Below, one piece after another: positions 6,669 through 14,376 of a stretch of 32,143 nucleotides of DNA. This stretch comes from Anaeroplasma bactoclasticum (GTDB lineage Bacteria > Bacillota_I > Bacilli_A > ML615J-28 > CAG-313). The notes under the pieces were generated by a model, which was given only the letters and a program-made list of their open reading frames with translations, was not told the DNA's origin and made no database searches. The first letter of the stretch is position 1; each line of letters starts with the position of its first letter. Made by a program: the position numbers and the translations under genes. The DNA is taken from contig JAMPAL010000014.1 in NCBI GenBank assembly GCA_023667245.1, forward strand, positions 1 to 32,143. The letters are read 5' to 3'.

Positions 6669-9600
6669 TTATTCTGTAATAGTTAAATGAATCATTAATT
6701 TTACTCTTGAGTTTAATCTATAACTACCTATTATTGTGATTTCTCCGACTCCACTTGATGTAATAACACCCCAATTGTTTATATTCACATCTATTGCACT
6801 TTCACCTATGATTGCCCAATCATAATATTGAATATATGGATATGGACTATTGGTAAAGTCTAACGCCAATTGATATGTTCCATTCTTTTTTGAATAAGAA
6901 TAACTCATATTGCATTCTATATTCAATTCCTCTGTCGTTGTTTCCTTTATAACCTTTAACTTTATTTTATATACAATCGTTGGATCTACTTTATTTATTG
7001 CATATACCGTAACTTCCGTATCTTCACTGACTGCAAGACCTAGCACAGTTCCATATTCACTCACTTTTGCCACATTTTCATTGCTAGAATACCAATCATA
7101 TTCAAGTCTTGACATTGGATCGTGAAATCTATCTTCTACCATTAAATAAAGATTTCGTGTAAAGCCTTCTGTTATTGTAGTTCCTCTTAATTCACCATTG
7201 TTGAATGTAACTTCACTTCCTAGGTTAAATTGCTGTTGATATGCTGGATCTGTCACTAATACTCCATTCACATTCATATCAGTATTTACTTTTCTTCTTA
7301 ATCCAACATGTATACCTACTTCTTCAAAGTTACCTGAATATCCTATATAATATGTTCCTGGTTCTAATATGATAGTAAATATTGGGCTTCTATTTGTCTT
7401 AGTAATCTCTTCTAGCAATTTAGGCACTATGTGATTTCCTGAATCATTTTGTTTTTCAAGAATATAGACCGGTATATTCTCATTGATAGTTTTACTTGTT
7501 TGAATATCATACTCTATTTTTGAACGATGACTAATGGTCACTTCTTCAAAATAACTTTGTGTAGTTTGATTAAAGAATAGTTCATCAAATCCGACACTAT
7601 CAAGCCGATTTAGATAATTGATATCATTTCTTTCAATCTCTTCTATTCTAAAGTTTAAGGTTGAATATCCATTTGTTGGTAAAACGATATCTATATAATA
7701 GTTACCCTTTTCTGGTAAATATATATACATTTCGCTTTCTCCTTCATTTGAAATTGCAGGATAATTGGTATTGTCAATAGTATATCTATCTAACACCATT
7801 GTTCTATTTTGGTCTTCATAGATTGTAATTGCGCCTTTTAGATAATTTGCATTTGTTACTCCACTTAATTTAAATTGAAAGAATCCTGCGCCTTGCTGGT
7901 TCCAATAGTAAAACTTTCCATGACTAATATTGCCCGTTGTTGTATGAACATATGTTTTAATATTATTATTCACGCTATCATTCAGTTGCACATCACTACT
8001 AGGCCATCTTAGTCCAAAATGTGTATCAATTAAACCTGTTGCGTCATGACTGCTAAATTCGACGGATATATAATATATTCCCACTCCTAAGTATGAATCT
8101 ACTACATTATCTCCACTTGCTACATAATTCATATCCGCATTATATACTTTTAAAGTTACTTCAGTTGATGCATTTGTATTAATTCTATAAGTTTTTCCAC
8201 AGTTGACATTTAATTGATATAGTTGATTATATCCACTATTGAGTTGTACACTTTCGTCTACACTGCTTTCACAATCTATTTCAAATGTTGTATATTCACC
8301 TGATGGCATAATCTTAGTTTTATAACTTGACCAATAGGGTTTATTTTTATATTCTGCTACTCGATTGGTCGGAACTACAATTTGTAACGCATTACTACAT
8401 CCACTAAATACATCTAGTCCAAGACGAGTGATATCAAATATTGCTCTTTCAACATCGACAAAAGCCAGTGATGAACAATTTTTAAACGCTTCATCCTCCA
8501 CATATTCTACACTATTGGGTAGCGTTATACTAGATAAACTTGAACAGCCTTTAAAAGCAGAGCTTCCTATAGTGTATAAAGTTGTAGGCAAAATTACAGT
8601 TTGTAGACACAAACAGTTTTCAAAGGCATTTGAGTCAATGTTTATTACACCATCTGGTATGGTTATACTGGCAAGACTAGAGCAACCTTTGAATGATGCA
8701 TTGCCTATGCTTGTTAAATTATTTGGCAATGCTATGCTTTGTAACTGAGAACAATTTTCAAAAACATTTGATTCTATGCTCGTTATGCTATTCGGAATAG
8801 TTATACTAGATAAACTTGAGCATCCTTTAAATGATGCATTACCTATGCTTATTAGATTATTCGATAATATTACACTTTGTAAACGAAAACAATTTTCAAA
8901 GGCACTTGCTTCTATATCGATTACATTATTTGGTATTGTTATATTTTCAAGACTAGAACAGCCTTTGAATAATGCACTGTCTATGCTTGTCAAACTATCA
9001 GATAATGTTATACTTTGCAAATTAGAACAATTTTCAAATGCATTTGAATCTATACCAACAACTGTGTTAGGCATAATAATACTTTTTAAATTTTCATTTC
9101 CTTTAAATGCAGAGTTACCAATCATGCAGACATTTTGTAGTGGTGTGCCATAACTTGTACTCACCGGAGCAAAACTACTAGGTATTTCCAAATTCGTCTG
9201 GTTTGCCACTGAGTAACCATCAATAAATCCATCAATACAAATTCCACCATCCACAGTACTTGTAGAAAAAGCAACCGCACTAACAGCTTTAAATGCATCC
9301 AATCTTGCCCCAGATATACAAATTCCCTCTAAATCTGAATATTTAGTAGCATTATTTAAAATTGTAAATTTAATTTGTTGTGGGGTTAAATTCGGATTGA
9401 TCGATAACATTAATGCCGCAACACCAGTTACATATGGCGTTGCCATTGATGTTCCCCCTAAAACCTTATATCCTTTAGCAATATGGTTAACATTTGCTGC
9501 ATCATACAGATCAATGGGATAAGTACTTATAATTGCACTTCCAGGAGCAAAAATATCAACAGTAGTCGCTCCATAGTTAGAATTAGGCCTTTTTACACCT

Positions 9601-10721
9601 GTTGGATTTATTGCACCAACAGAAATCAAATTAGAAAATCTATGATTTGAAGGATAATGACCAATTAAATCATTATCTTCATCTTCATTCCCTGCTGCAC
9701 AAACAAATAGCCCAGGATAATTTTCAATAGCTTTTTTTACACCATTATCAGGATTAGTACTACCTCCACTATAATTCAATATTGGAATAGCTTCTTCTGT
9801 AGCAAAATCGATAGCACGCTTGACATTTGATGTTTTCCCTATACCATTCTTATTAAATACGCGTAGTGATACCAATCTAACATCCCAAACAATGCCCGAA
9901 ACGCCTATTCCATTATTGGCTTGTGCACCTATTACGCCAGCAACATGTGTTCCATGACCCGACAGGTCCTCTAAATCTGCTTTATCAACCTCCCTCACAC
10001 TACTAAAAAGAGGTGTATCTACGTAATCACGATGTAAATCATCATTAATTGCATTTATTAGATCAGGATGTTTTCCATCAATTCCAGAATCAATAACACC
10101 AACTATTATACTAGAATTTCCTGTTGTAAAATTCCAAGCCTTATCTGCATTTATGCCACATTCTCCCTTTAAGCCCCACTGCCCTATATTATTAACACCA
10201 GCATATAATGGGTCATCAGTCGATAATTCTAATTTTTCAATATAATCTGGTTCAGCTGAAATGATATCATTTCTTTTTTCTAATAACTTTATTGCTTCAA
10301 GCACATTCTCTTTACCAGCATTGCCGATAGTCAAGCATAGAATTCTATGAAAATTTTCTAAATCTATTAGCATATCATTTTCAATATGCTTATTCAATAA
10401 ACTCCAATCGCCTGTCTCCATTGCTGAAATTTGTTTTTCAACTATTTGCAAAGTATTTTCAGTTAAATCCTCAACAAAAATACAATTTATTTCAGGAAAA
10501 TCACTCACATCATATGTTTTTGATGTGAGTGATACACTATTTTTTAAAACAATTATTATCGTATCTTCATAAAAGTCATCTTCTAATTTTGCATCACAAA
10601 AAACTATGCTCTCTTCTGTTTTAACATTTGCTGAGACTTCAACTTTTGTAAAACATACAAATATTGAAAAAAGCACAACAAAAAAAGACAATAATTTATT
10701 TACTTTATTCTGAATTTTCAT
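6669..10721 (-). CDS. Secreted S8 (subtilisin-like) serine peptidase with BspA-type leucine-rich repeats
   Basis: A 1350-residue exported protein. A Sec signal peptide (about 1-32) precedes a propeptide ending near NDIISAEPDY, typical of S8 prodomains. The peptidase domain (about 175-485) has the full triad: Asp211 in GVIDSGIDG, His256 in GHGTHVAG, Ser425 in GGTSMATP, plus oxyanion Asn345 in AAGNED. Residues about 527-785 are BspA-type LRRs in a strict 46-residue double unit. The rest holds beta-rich domains, including an Ig-like Big_2-type segment (YDWYSSNENVAKVSEYGTV) near residue 1200. No LPXTG or other wall anchor ends the protein. The ATG at 10719-10721 is preferred: GGAGTAGGA lies upstream, whereas the in-frame GTG at 10742 lacks an RBS. 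It follows a lipoprotein gene by about 25 nt. It likely digests or binds host or matrix proteins outside the cell. Confidence 0.93.
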   Translation of the reverse strand: MKIQNKVNKLLSFFVVLFSIFVCFTKVEVSANVKTEESIVFCDAKLEDDFYEDTIIIVLKNSVSLTSKTYDVSDFPEINCIFVEDLTENTLQIVEKQISAMETGDWSLLNKHIENDMLIDLENFHRILCLTIGNAGKENVLEAIKLLEKRNDIISAEPDYIEKLELSTDDPLYAGVNNIGQWGLKGECGINADKAWNFTTGNSSIIVGVIDSGIDGKHPDLINAINDDLHRDYVDTPLFSSVREVDKADLEDLSGHGTHVAGVIGAQANNGIGVSGIVWDVRLVSLRVFNKNGIGKTSNVKRAIDFATEEAIPILNYSGGSTNPDNGVKKAIENYPGLFVCAAGNEDEDNDLIGHYPSNHRFSNLISVGAINPTGVKRPNSNYGATTVDIFAPGSAIISTYPIDLYDAANVNHIAKGYKVLGGTSMATPYVTGVAALMLSINPNLTPQQIKFTILNNATKYSDLEGICISGARLDAFKAVSAVAFSTSTVDGGICIDGFIDGYSVANQTNLEIPSSFAPVSTSYGTPLQNVCMIGNSAFKGNENLKSIIMPNTVVGIDSNAFENCSNLQSITLSDSLTSIDSALFKGCSSLENITIPNNVIDIEASAFENCFRLQSVILSNNLISIGNASFKGCSSLSSITIPNSITSIESNVFENCSQLQSIALPNNLTSIGNASFKGCSSLASITIPDGVINIDSNAFENCLCLQTVILPTTLYTIGSSAFKGCSSLSSITLPNSVEYVEDEAFKNCSSLAFVDVERAIFDITRLGLDVFSGCSNALQIVVPTNRVAEYKNKPYWSSYKTKIMPSGEYTTFEIDCESSVDESVQLNSGYNQLYQLNVNCGKTYRINTNASTEVTLKVYNADMNYVASGDNVVDSYLGVGIYYISVEFSSHDATGLIDTHFGLRWPSSDVQLNDSVNNNIKTYVHTTTGNISHGKFYYWNQQGAGFFQFKLSGVTNANYLKGAITIYEDQNRTMVLDRYTIDNTNYPAISNEGESEMYIYLPEKGNYYIDIVLPTNGYSTLNFRIEEIERNDINYLNRLDSVGFDELFFNQTTQSYFEEVTISHRSKIEYDIQTSKTINENIPVYILEKQNDSGNHIVPKLLEEITKTNRSPIFTIILEPGTYYIGYSGNFEEVGIHVGLRRKVNTDMNVNGVLVTDPAYQQQFNLGSEVTFNNGELRGTTITEGFTRNLYLMVEDRFHDPMSRLEYDWYSSNENVAKVSEYGTVLGLAVSEDTEVTVYAINKVDPTIVYKIKLKVIKETTTEELNIECNMSYSYSKKNGTYQLALDFTNSPYPYIQYYDWAIIGESAIDVNINNWGVITSSGVGEITIIGSYRLNSRVKLMIHLTITE
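8373..9143 (-). repeat. Tandem 138-bp repeats encoding the LRR super-repeat of the S8 protease
   Basis: The motifs AFENC..LQ and SFKGCSSL alternate every 23 residues. Each recurs at exactly 46 residues (138 bp), four to five times, within the coding strand of the protease gene. The even spacing and similar DNA suggest growth by unequal recombination. Confidence 0.85.
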
Positions 10722-10746
10722 AAATATCCTACTCCATTTCACTCAA

Positions 10747-11241
10747 TTAATTAATTTTACATACTATCTTGTCATAATCCTTAACTGCTTTCTCATTAAT
10801 CTCTATGAAAAATAACCTTGGATTCAAGATAGTGGCACCTTGCTCAGCACTAGTAGTCGTAACAGTTAAAACTAATTTATCATTATCAATGATTAATGAT
10901 TTAAATTTGTAGTTGAAACCACACCTTGAATCAACATTATAAAATATTACTAAAGCCTTTTTTTTAAAAAAGTCTTGATTATATTTGTCCTTAATATCTT
11001 GTTTATTAAAACTTAATCCGTTTTCAATGAAACTCTCTTCCAACTGTTCAACACTTTTATATATAATTAAATTTTGATTATTGATTAATAAATTATGGAT
11101 ATATTCATCATCTTCATGATTTGACGAAATAATTGCATTAGAATCTACTTCATTAACATTGAATCTAATTTTATTTAAACGACATCCCGCAAGCATTAAA
11201 GAAAATATCATCATAATTACTCCTATTATAACCTTTCTCAT
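10747..11241 (-). CDS. Lipoprotein, PrcB-C-like (possible protease-complex partner)
   Basis: A 164-residue protein with a lipoprotein signal peptide (MRKVIIGVIMMIFSLMLAGC, lipobox LAGC with Cys20), so it is probably anchored to the outer face of the membrane. The C-terminal half reads FFKKKALVIFYNVDSRCGFN, then KLVLTVTTTSAEQGATILN and PRLFFIEINEKAV. This resembles the PrcB C-terminal fold: a 'keeps/stores' strand, a polar turn, then an extended strand pair. The match is by eye and distant. The gene ends just before the S8 protease and shares its operon. In Treponema denticola, PrcB is the lipoprotein partner of the S8 protease PrtP, so a partner or maturation role is plausible but inferred. 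The RBS AAAGGGG lies 7 nt before the ATG. Confidence 0.8.
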   Translation of the reverse strand: MRKVIIGVIMMIFSLMLAGCRLNKIRFNVNEVDSNAIISSNHEDDEYIHNLLINNQNLIIYKSVEQLEESFIENGLSFNKQDIKDKYNQDFFKKKALVIFYNVDSRCGFNYKFKSLIIDNDKLVLTVTTTSAEQGATILNPRLFFIEINEKAVKDYDKIVCKIN

Positions 11242-11384
11242 TAATTTACCCCTTTCTTCCTTGTTAAAAATATTCCTAAAACTATATATTTAAATATCTA
11301 ACCTATAAAATATTTGATGATTTTTTGCCTTAAATATATCTTTATTACACACCTCCCCATATATACTCATACTGTATTATTATT

Positions 11385-11413
11385 AATATATTCATAAAAT
11401 TTAAAATAGACAA
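11385..11413 (-). promoter_or_regulatory. Weak candidate promoter for the lipoprotein-protease unit
   Basis: Minus strand TTGTCT (11408-11413), 17-bp spacer, TATATT (11385-11390), about 145 nt before the lipoprotein ATG. It is near consensus in spacing only. Small dyads lie just upstream. Confidence 0.3.
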
Positions 11414-11911
11414 TCAATCTTAAAAAAGATATCTTTTCCAAGGAATGCTCTAAATTTTAGATTTAGAAATCACTTCTAAAACTTACATTTTGAATTTACT
11501 ATATAATTCATTTAGACCTATTACTATATTTTTTTCCTTTACATGAATTTTTACTATATCCCCCTTTTTCTGCACTTACTCATCATCTTTTGAATTTTTC
11601 AAACAAATTAATGCAACAAAATAAAAAATAAATATGTTACTTTTGCTAAAACATTATATAATTTTGTCTCTAAAAACTATGTCGAGAATTGTCGAGAATG
11701 GAAATTATTTTTAACTTAACAATGTTTAATGGAAATTCTCATTCAATTTTATAATTTTACTTACTTTTTATATTGAATGAAAATTTTTAAAACCATTTTA
11801 CTTTTAACAAAAAGTGATTTAATTTTTGTCATAGTGGATAATTAAACTTCATATTCGATTGCCAAAATGATTTCATATCTTTGCATATTTTTATTTCAAT
11901 TTTAAAAAAAG

Positions 11912-11944
11912 AAAAGCCATTCATTAAAAAATGAAGGGCTTTTT
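11912..11944. terminator. Orphan bidirectional hairpin terminator
   Basis: A 13-bp stem with one mismatch around an AAAA loop has T runs on both sides (plus strand TTTTT, minus strand TTTTCTTTTTTT). No gene ends next to it on either strand. Confidence 0.65.
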
Positions 11945-12448
11945 ATATCTTATTTTAATTCATTCTTATATACCGTAATTTAAATATTTTATTTGAATGT
12001 GGTCATGCATAGTCATTTTAATTCCATCTAGCTTCCTCTTTCATTTATCATTTAAATAGCAATTCAAAATATGTTTATTCGTTGTATATACAATTTCACT
12101 ATAATAACTACCCTATCATAGTTAAAAGTAATATTATGCTATTTATGTAGATTCCTACCAGGATTTATCATTTTAATTTCATTATGAAACTGATTTTTTT
12201 CTTTTTTCAAAACATTAAATAATTTTTTATTAATCCACCTTTTCATGAGTGCCAGCCTCATTTTTTTAGATGTCCTAAAGAAATCTTAAAATAGAAATTA
12301 TTTTGTCTATTTTATGCAAAGTCAAATTTGGTAAAAAACAATAAAGAAATTCTAAAACATACTATTTTTGGAACTTTTTAACCCCTTTCGACTTACCGAA
12401 TCTTTTTAAACAAAATGATGGCAAACTATTAGGTCTAGAATTTGAGCA

Positions 12449-12492
12449 TAAAAAAATTGAACACGTTTCTTGCCAAGCAGATACGTGTTCAA
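12449..12492 (-). terminator. Terminator after tRNA-Glu / gltX
   Basis: The perfect 10-bp arms TTGAACACGT and ACGTGTTCAA (12457-12466, 12483-12492) are followed by seven T on the minus strand, just past the tRNA 3' end. Confidence 0.88.
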
Positions 12493-12505
12493 ATTCTAAT
12501 GCAAT

Positions 12506-12582
12506 TGGTAGCCAGCACGGGGTTCGAACCCGCGAATCTCGCCTTGAGAGGGCGATGTGTTAGACCACTTCACCAGCTGGCC
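12506..12582 (-). tRNA. tRNA-Glu (anticodon CTC)
   Basis: The minus strand folds into a full cloverleaf with CCA encoded. The acceptor stem is GGCCAGC paired with GCTGGCT (first pair G-U), followed by a three-pair D stem. The anticodon stem TCGCC/GGCGA encloses the loop CTCTCAA, so positions 34-36 are CTC, reading GAG. The T arm is GCGGG-TTCGAAC-CCCGT. It lies 21 nt after the gltX stop and before a strong terminator, so enzyme and cognate tRNA are probably co-transcribed. The assignment relies on reading the loop by hand. Confidence 0.93.
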
Positions 12583-12585
12583 ATC

Positions 12586-12608
12586 ACTAAGAAGTTATTC
12601 TTCTTAGT
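12586..12608. repeat. Hairpin spanning the gltX stop codon and the tRNA leader
   Basis: The perfect 9-bp arms ACTAAGAAG and CTTCTTAGT enclose a 5-nt loop. There is no T run, so it looks like a processing or stability structure between the gltX message and tRNA-Glu rather than a terminator. Confidence 0.65.
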
Positions 12609-14274
12609 AATTTAATTTTTCTATCACTTTTTCTATTCTTCTTGCCACTTCTTTTTCTCCTAGGATTTGAAGCACATAATATGGATTAGGTGTATTCTTT
12701 CTTGTTGAAATAGCAATTCGAATCATTTCAGAAACATCCCCAATATGTCCCGGATATGCTTCTTTATTTTTCTTGTATTCTTTTACATTTGGACAAAATC
12801 CACATGTTTCTGCAGTAGCTTTTAGATTTTCAAACCAACCATTTTCATCATAGGCTAATCCCATATTAGATTCAAAGGCTCGCAAAACAATGATAATTTG
12901 TTCTTTTGTGAAACGATCCAATTGAAATGGCAATTCATTGTCCAACAATTGATCATATAAATCAGCATAGAAAAAATGAATCATTGGATAAATATCTTTA
13001 TACGTAACATAATCCTTGCGTGGATTTTCTTTTTCTCGTTCAATATTGATAATAGACTTAAAATAATCCACATCTCTATCTATCAATGATTTCAGTTTTG
13101 AATCATATTGACAAGCATATGCATATGCTCTTTCAGTGAATGTATCTTTGTCTAATCGGGATAAACGTTCTTTACAAATATTTTCTACTTTAGCCAAATC
13201 AAATAAAGCGCCATCTAAAGTCATTTTATCAAATGACAACATAAATGTAAAGATATCTGCATTCATATTTTGCAAACGCCACTCTTCAAAATTAGAATTG
13301 GCAATGGTAATCAAATATTCTAGTATTCCTTCAACAGGATAGCCATTTTCTAGAAAATAAGAAACAGATGCTTCTGGATCTTTTCTCTTGGAAAGTTTAC
13401 GTCGATTACCATTATCTAGTTTCATAATAACAGGTAAATGTGCATAATTTGGACGCTTCCAACCCGCTTTTTCAAATAATTCATAATGAATCGGTAAACT
13501 AGGTAACCATTCTTCCCCACGCGTTACATGTGTAGTGCGCATAAAGTGATCATCTACTAAATGTGCAAAATGATAAGTTGGTAATCCATCACTTTTTAAA
13601 ATAACAATATGTTGATCATTTTGAGCCAGTTCTACATTTCCTCTAATCAAGTCAGTAATTTGTACCCTATTTTGATAATTTCCAGTAGAACGAAAACGCA
13701 TTACATACGATTCCCCATTTTTAATTTTAGCCATAGCCTCTTGTGGGGTTAAATTGGCACACTTTGCAAATTCTCCATAATATCCAGGATTTAGTTTATG
13801 TTTTTCTTGATAATCTCTTAATTCTGTTAAGGATTCACTTGAACAAAAGCAAGGATAAGCAAGTCCTCTTTTCACAAAATCTTTAATTACTATACGATAT
13901 ATCATTTCTCGATTACTTTGTTTATATGGTCCATAATTTCCTTTTTCATAAGTTCCCATATATCCTTCATCAGGAATGATACCGAATGCAGCAAGTTGTT
14001 TGAGCAGTTCTTCACCGGACCCAGCAATCTCACGCTTTGTATCTGTATCTTCTAAACGTGTATAAAATACACCTTTTGTTTGTCTAGGAAACTTCCATGC
14101 AATTAGCGTTGCAAATAAACTACCTGTATGCAAAAATCCAGTTGGGCTTGGTGCAAATCTGGCAACAACTGCACCTTCTTCTAGCGTTCTTTCTGGATAT
14201 CTTTTTTCTAAATCTTCAATCGTTTCGGTCACATCTGGAAATATCAATTCTGCTAATTGTTCTAATTCTGTCAT
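12604..14274 (-). CDS. gltX: Glutamate--tRNA ligase
   Basis: A 556-residue class I aminoacyl-tRNA synthetase that charges tRNA-Glu with glutamate in the cytoplasm. The HIGH-type motif appears as SPTGFLHTGSL (residues about 43-53) and the second catalytic motif as RRKLSKRKDPE (about 290-300). The segment GEEWLPSLPIHYELFEKAGW is typical of the Glx-tRNA synthetase fold. The extra N-terminal stretch of about 35 residues before the Rossmann domain and the total length match the longer form found in clostridia and relatives, rather than the 480-residue Bacillus form. The RBS AAAGGGG sits 7 nt before the ATG, and an extended -10 promoter lies upstream. tRNA-Glu(CTC) follows directly, an apt functional neighbour. 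Confidence 0.96.
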   Translation of the reverse strand: MTELEQLAELIFPDVTETIEDLEKRYPERTLEEGAVVARFAPSPTGFLHTGSLFATLIAWKFPRQTKGVFYTRLEDTDTKREIAGSGEELLKQLAAFGIIPDEGYMGTYEKGNYGPYKQSNREMIYRIVIKDFVKRGLAYPCFCSSESLTELRDYQEKHKLNPGYYGEFAKCANLTPQEAMAKIKNGESYVMRFRSTGNYQNRVQITDLIRGNVELAQNDQHIVILKSDGLPTYHFAHLVDDHFMRTTHVTRGEEWLPSLPIHYELFEKAGWKRPNYAHLPVIMKLDNGNRRKLSKRKDPEASVSYFLENGYPVEGILEYLITIANSNFEEWRLQNMNADIFTFMLSFDKMTLDGALFDLAKVENICKERLSRLDKDTFTERAYAYACQYDSKLKSLIDRDVDYFKSIINIEREKENPRKDYVTYKDIYPMIHFFYADLYDQLLDNELPFQLDRFTKEQIIIVLRAFESNMGLAYDENGWFENLKATAETCGFCPNVKEYKKNKEAYPGHIGDVSEMIRIAISTRKNTPNPYYVLQILGEKEVARRIEKVIEKLNY

Positions 14275-14306
14275 ATGTATGCCCCTTTGATTTATTATTC
14301 TGTCTT

Positions 14307-14315
14307 ATTATACCA
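14307..14315 (-). promoter_or_regulatory. gltX promoter, extended -10
   Basis: Minus strand TGG-TATAAT (core 14307-14312), about 33 nt upstream of the gltX ATG. No good -35 box is seen, which is usual for extended -10 promoters. Confidence 0.6.
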
Positions 14316-14343
14316 TATTTTTAATATTTATGTGTGAAATTTG

Positions 14344-14376
14344 GTAAAGAAAATGAACGAAAAATTTTCGTTCATT
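14344..14376 (-). terminator. Terminator overlapping the stop of the YheH-like gene
   Basis: A near-perfect hairpin (14352-14376) of about 10 bp starts at the stop codon (14375-14377) and is followed on the minus strand by TTTTCTTT. It separates the ABC pair from gltX. Confidence 0.8.

Larger units (their letters stand above)
11242..12456. other. Long AT-rich non-coding stretch
   Basis: There is no ORF with a credible RBS and family match on either strand. Seen inside: small dyads at 11424-11437, 11450-11460 and 11462-11480; a tandem 10-mer TGTCGAGAAT twice at 11680-11699; an inverted repeat TCATTCAAT/ATTGAATGA (11739-11747 and 11772-11780); and a bidirectional hairpin at 11912-11944. A 40-codon minus-strand frame near 12250 has no recognisable features. 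Confidence 0.6.

Noticed and set aside
8373-9143. Could the regular repeats be a CRISPR array?
   Set aside because: The period is 138 bp, the repeats are coding and imperfect, and there are no unique spacers of 30-40 bp.
8365-9153. Two plus-strand open frames (127 and 125 codons) opposite the LRR region
   Set aside because: They are mirror images of the 138-bp repeat in the protease gene, have no RBS, and the minus-strand LRR reading is clearly the real one.
12179-12305. 40-codon minus-strand frame (MRLALMKRWINKKLFNVLKK...)
   Set aside because: It has no proper RBS and no family resemblance, and its composition matches AT-rich non-coding DNA.
14097-14324. Plus-strand frame of 75 codons opposite the gltX start
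   Set aside because: It is antisense to the conserved GluRS N-terminus and promoter, with no RBS.
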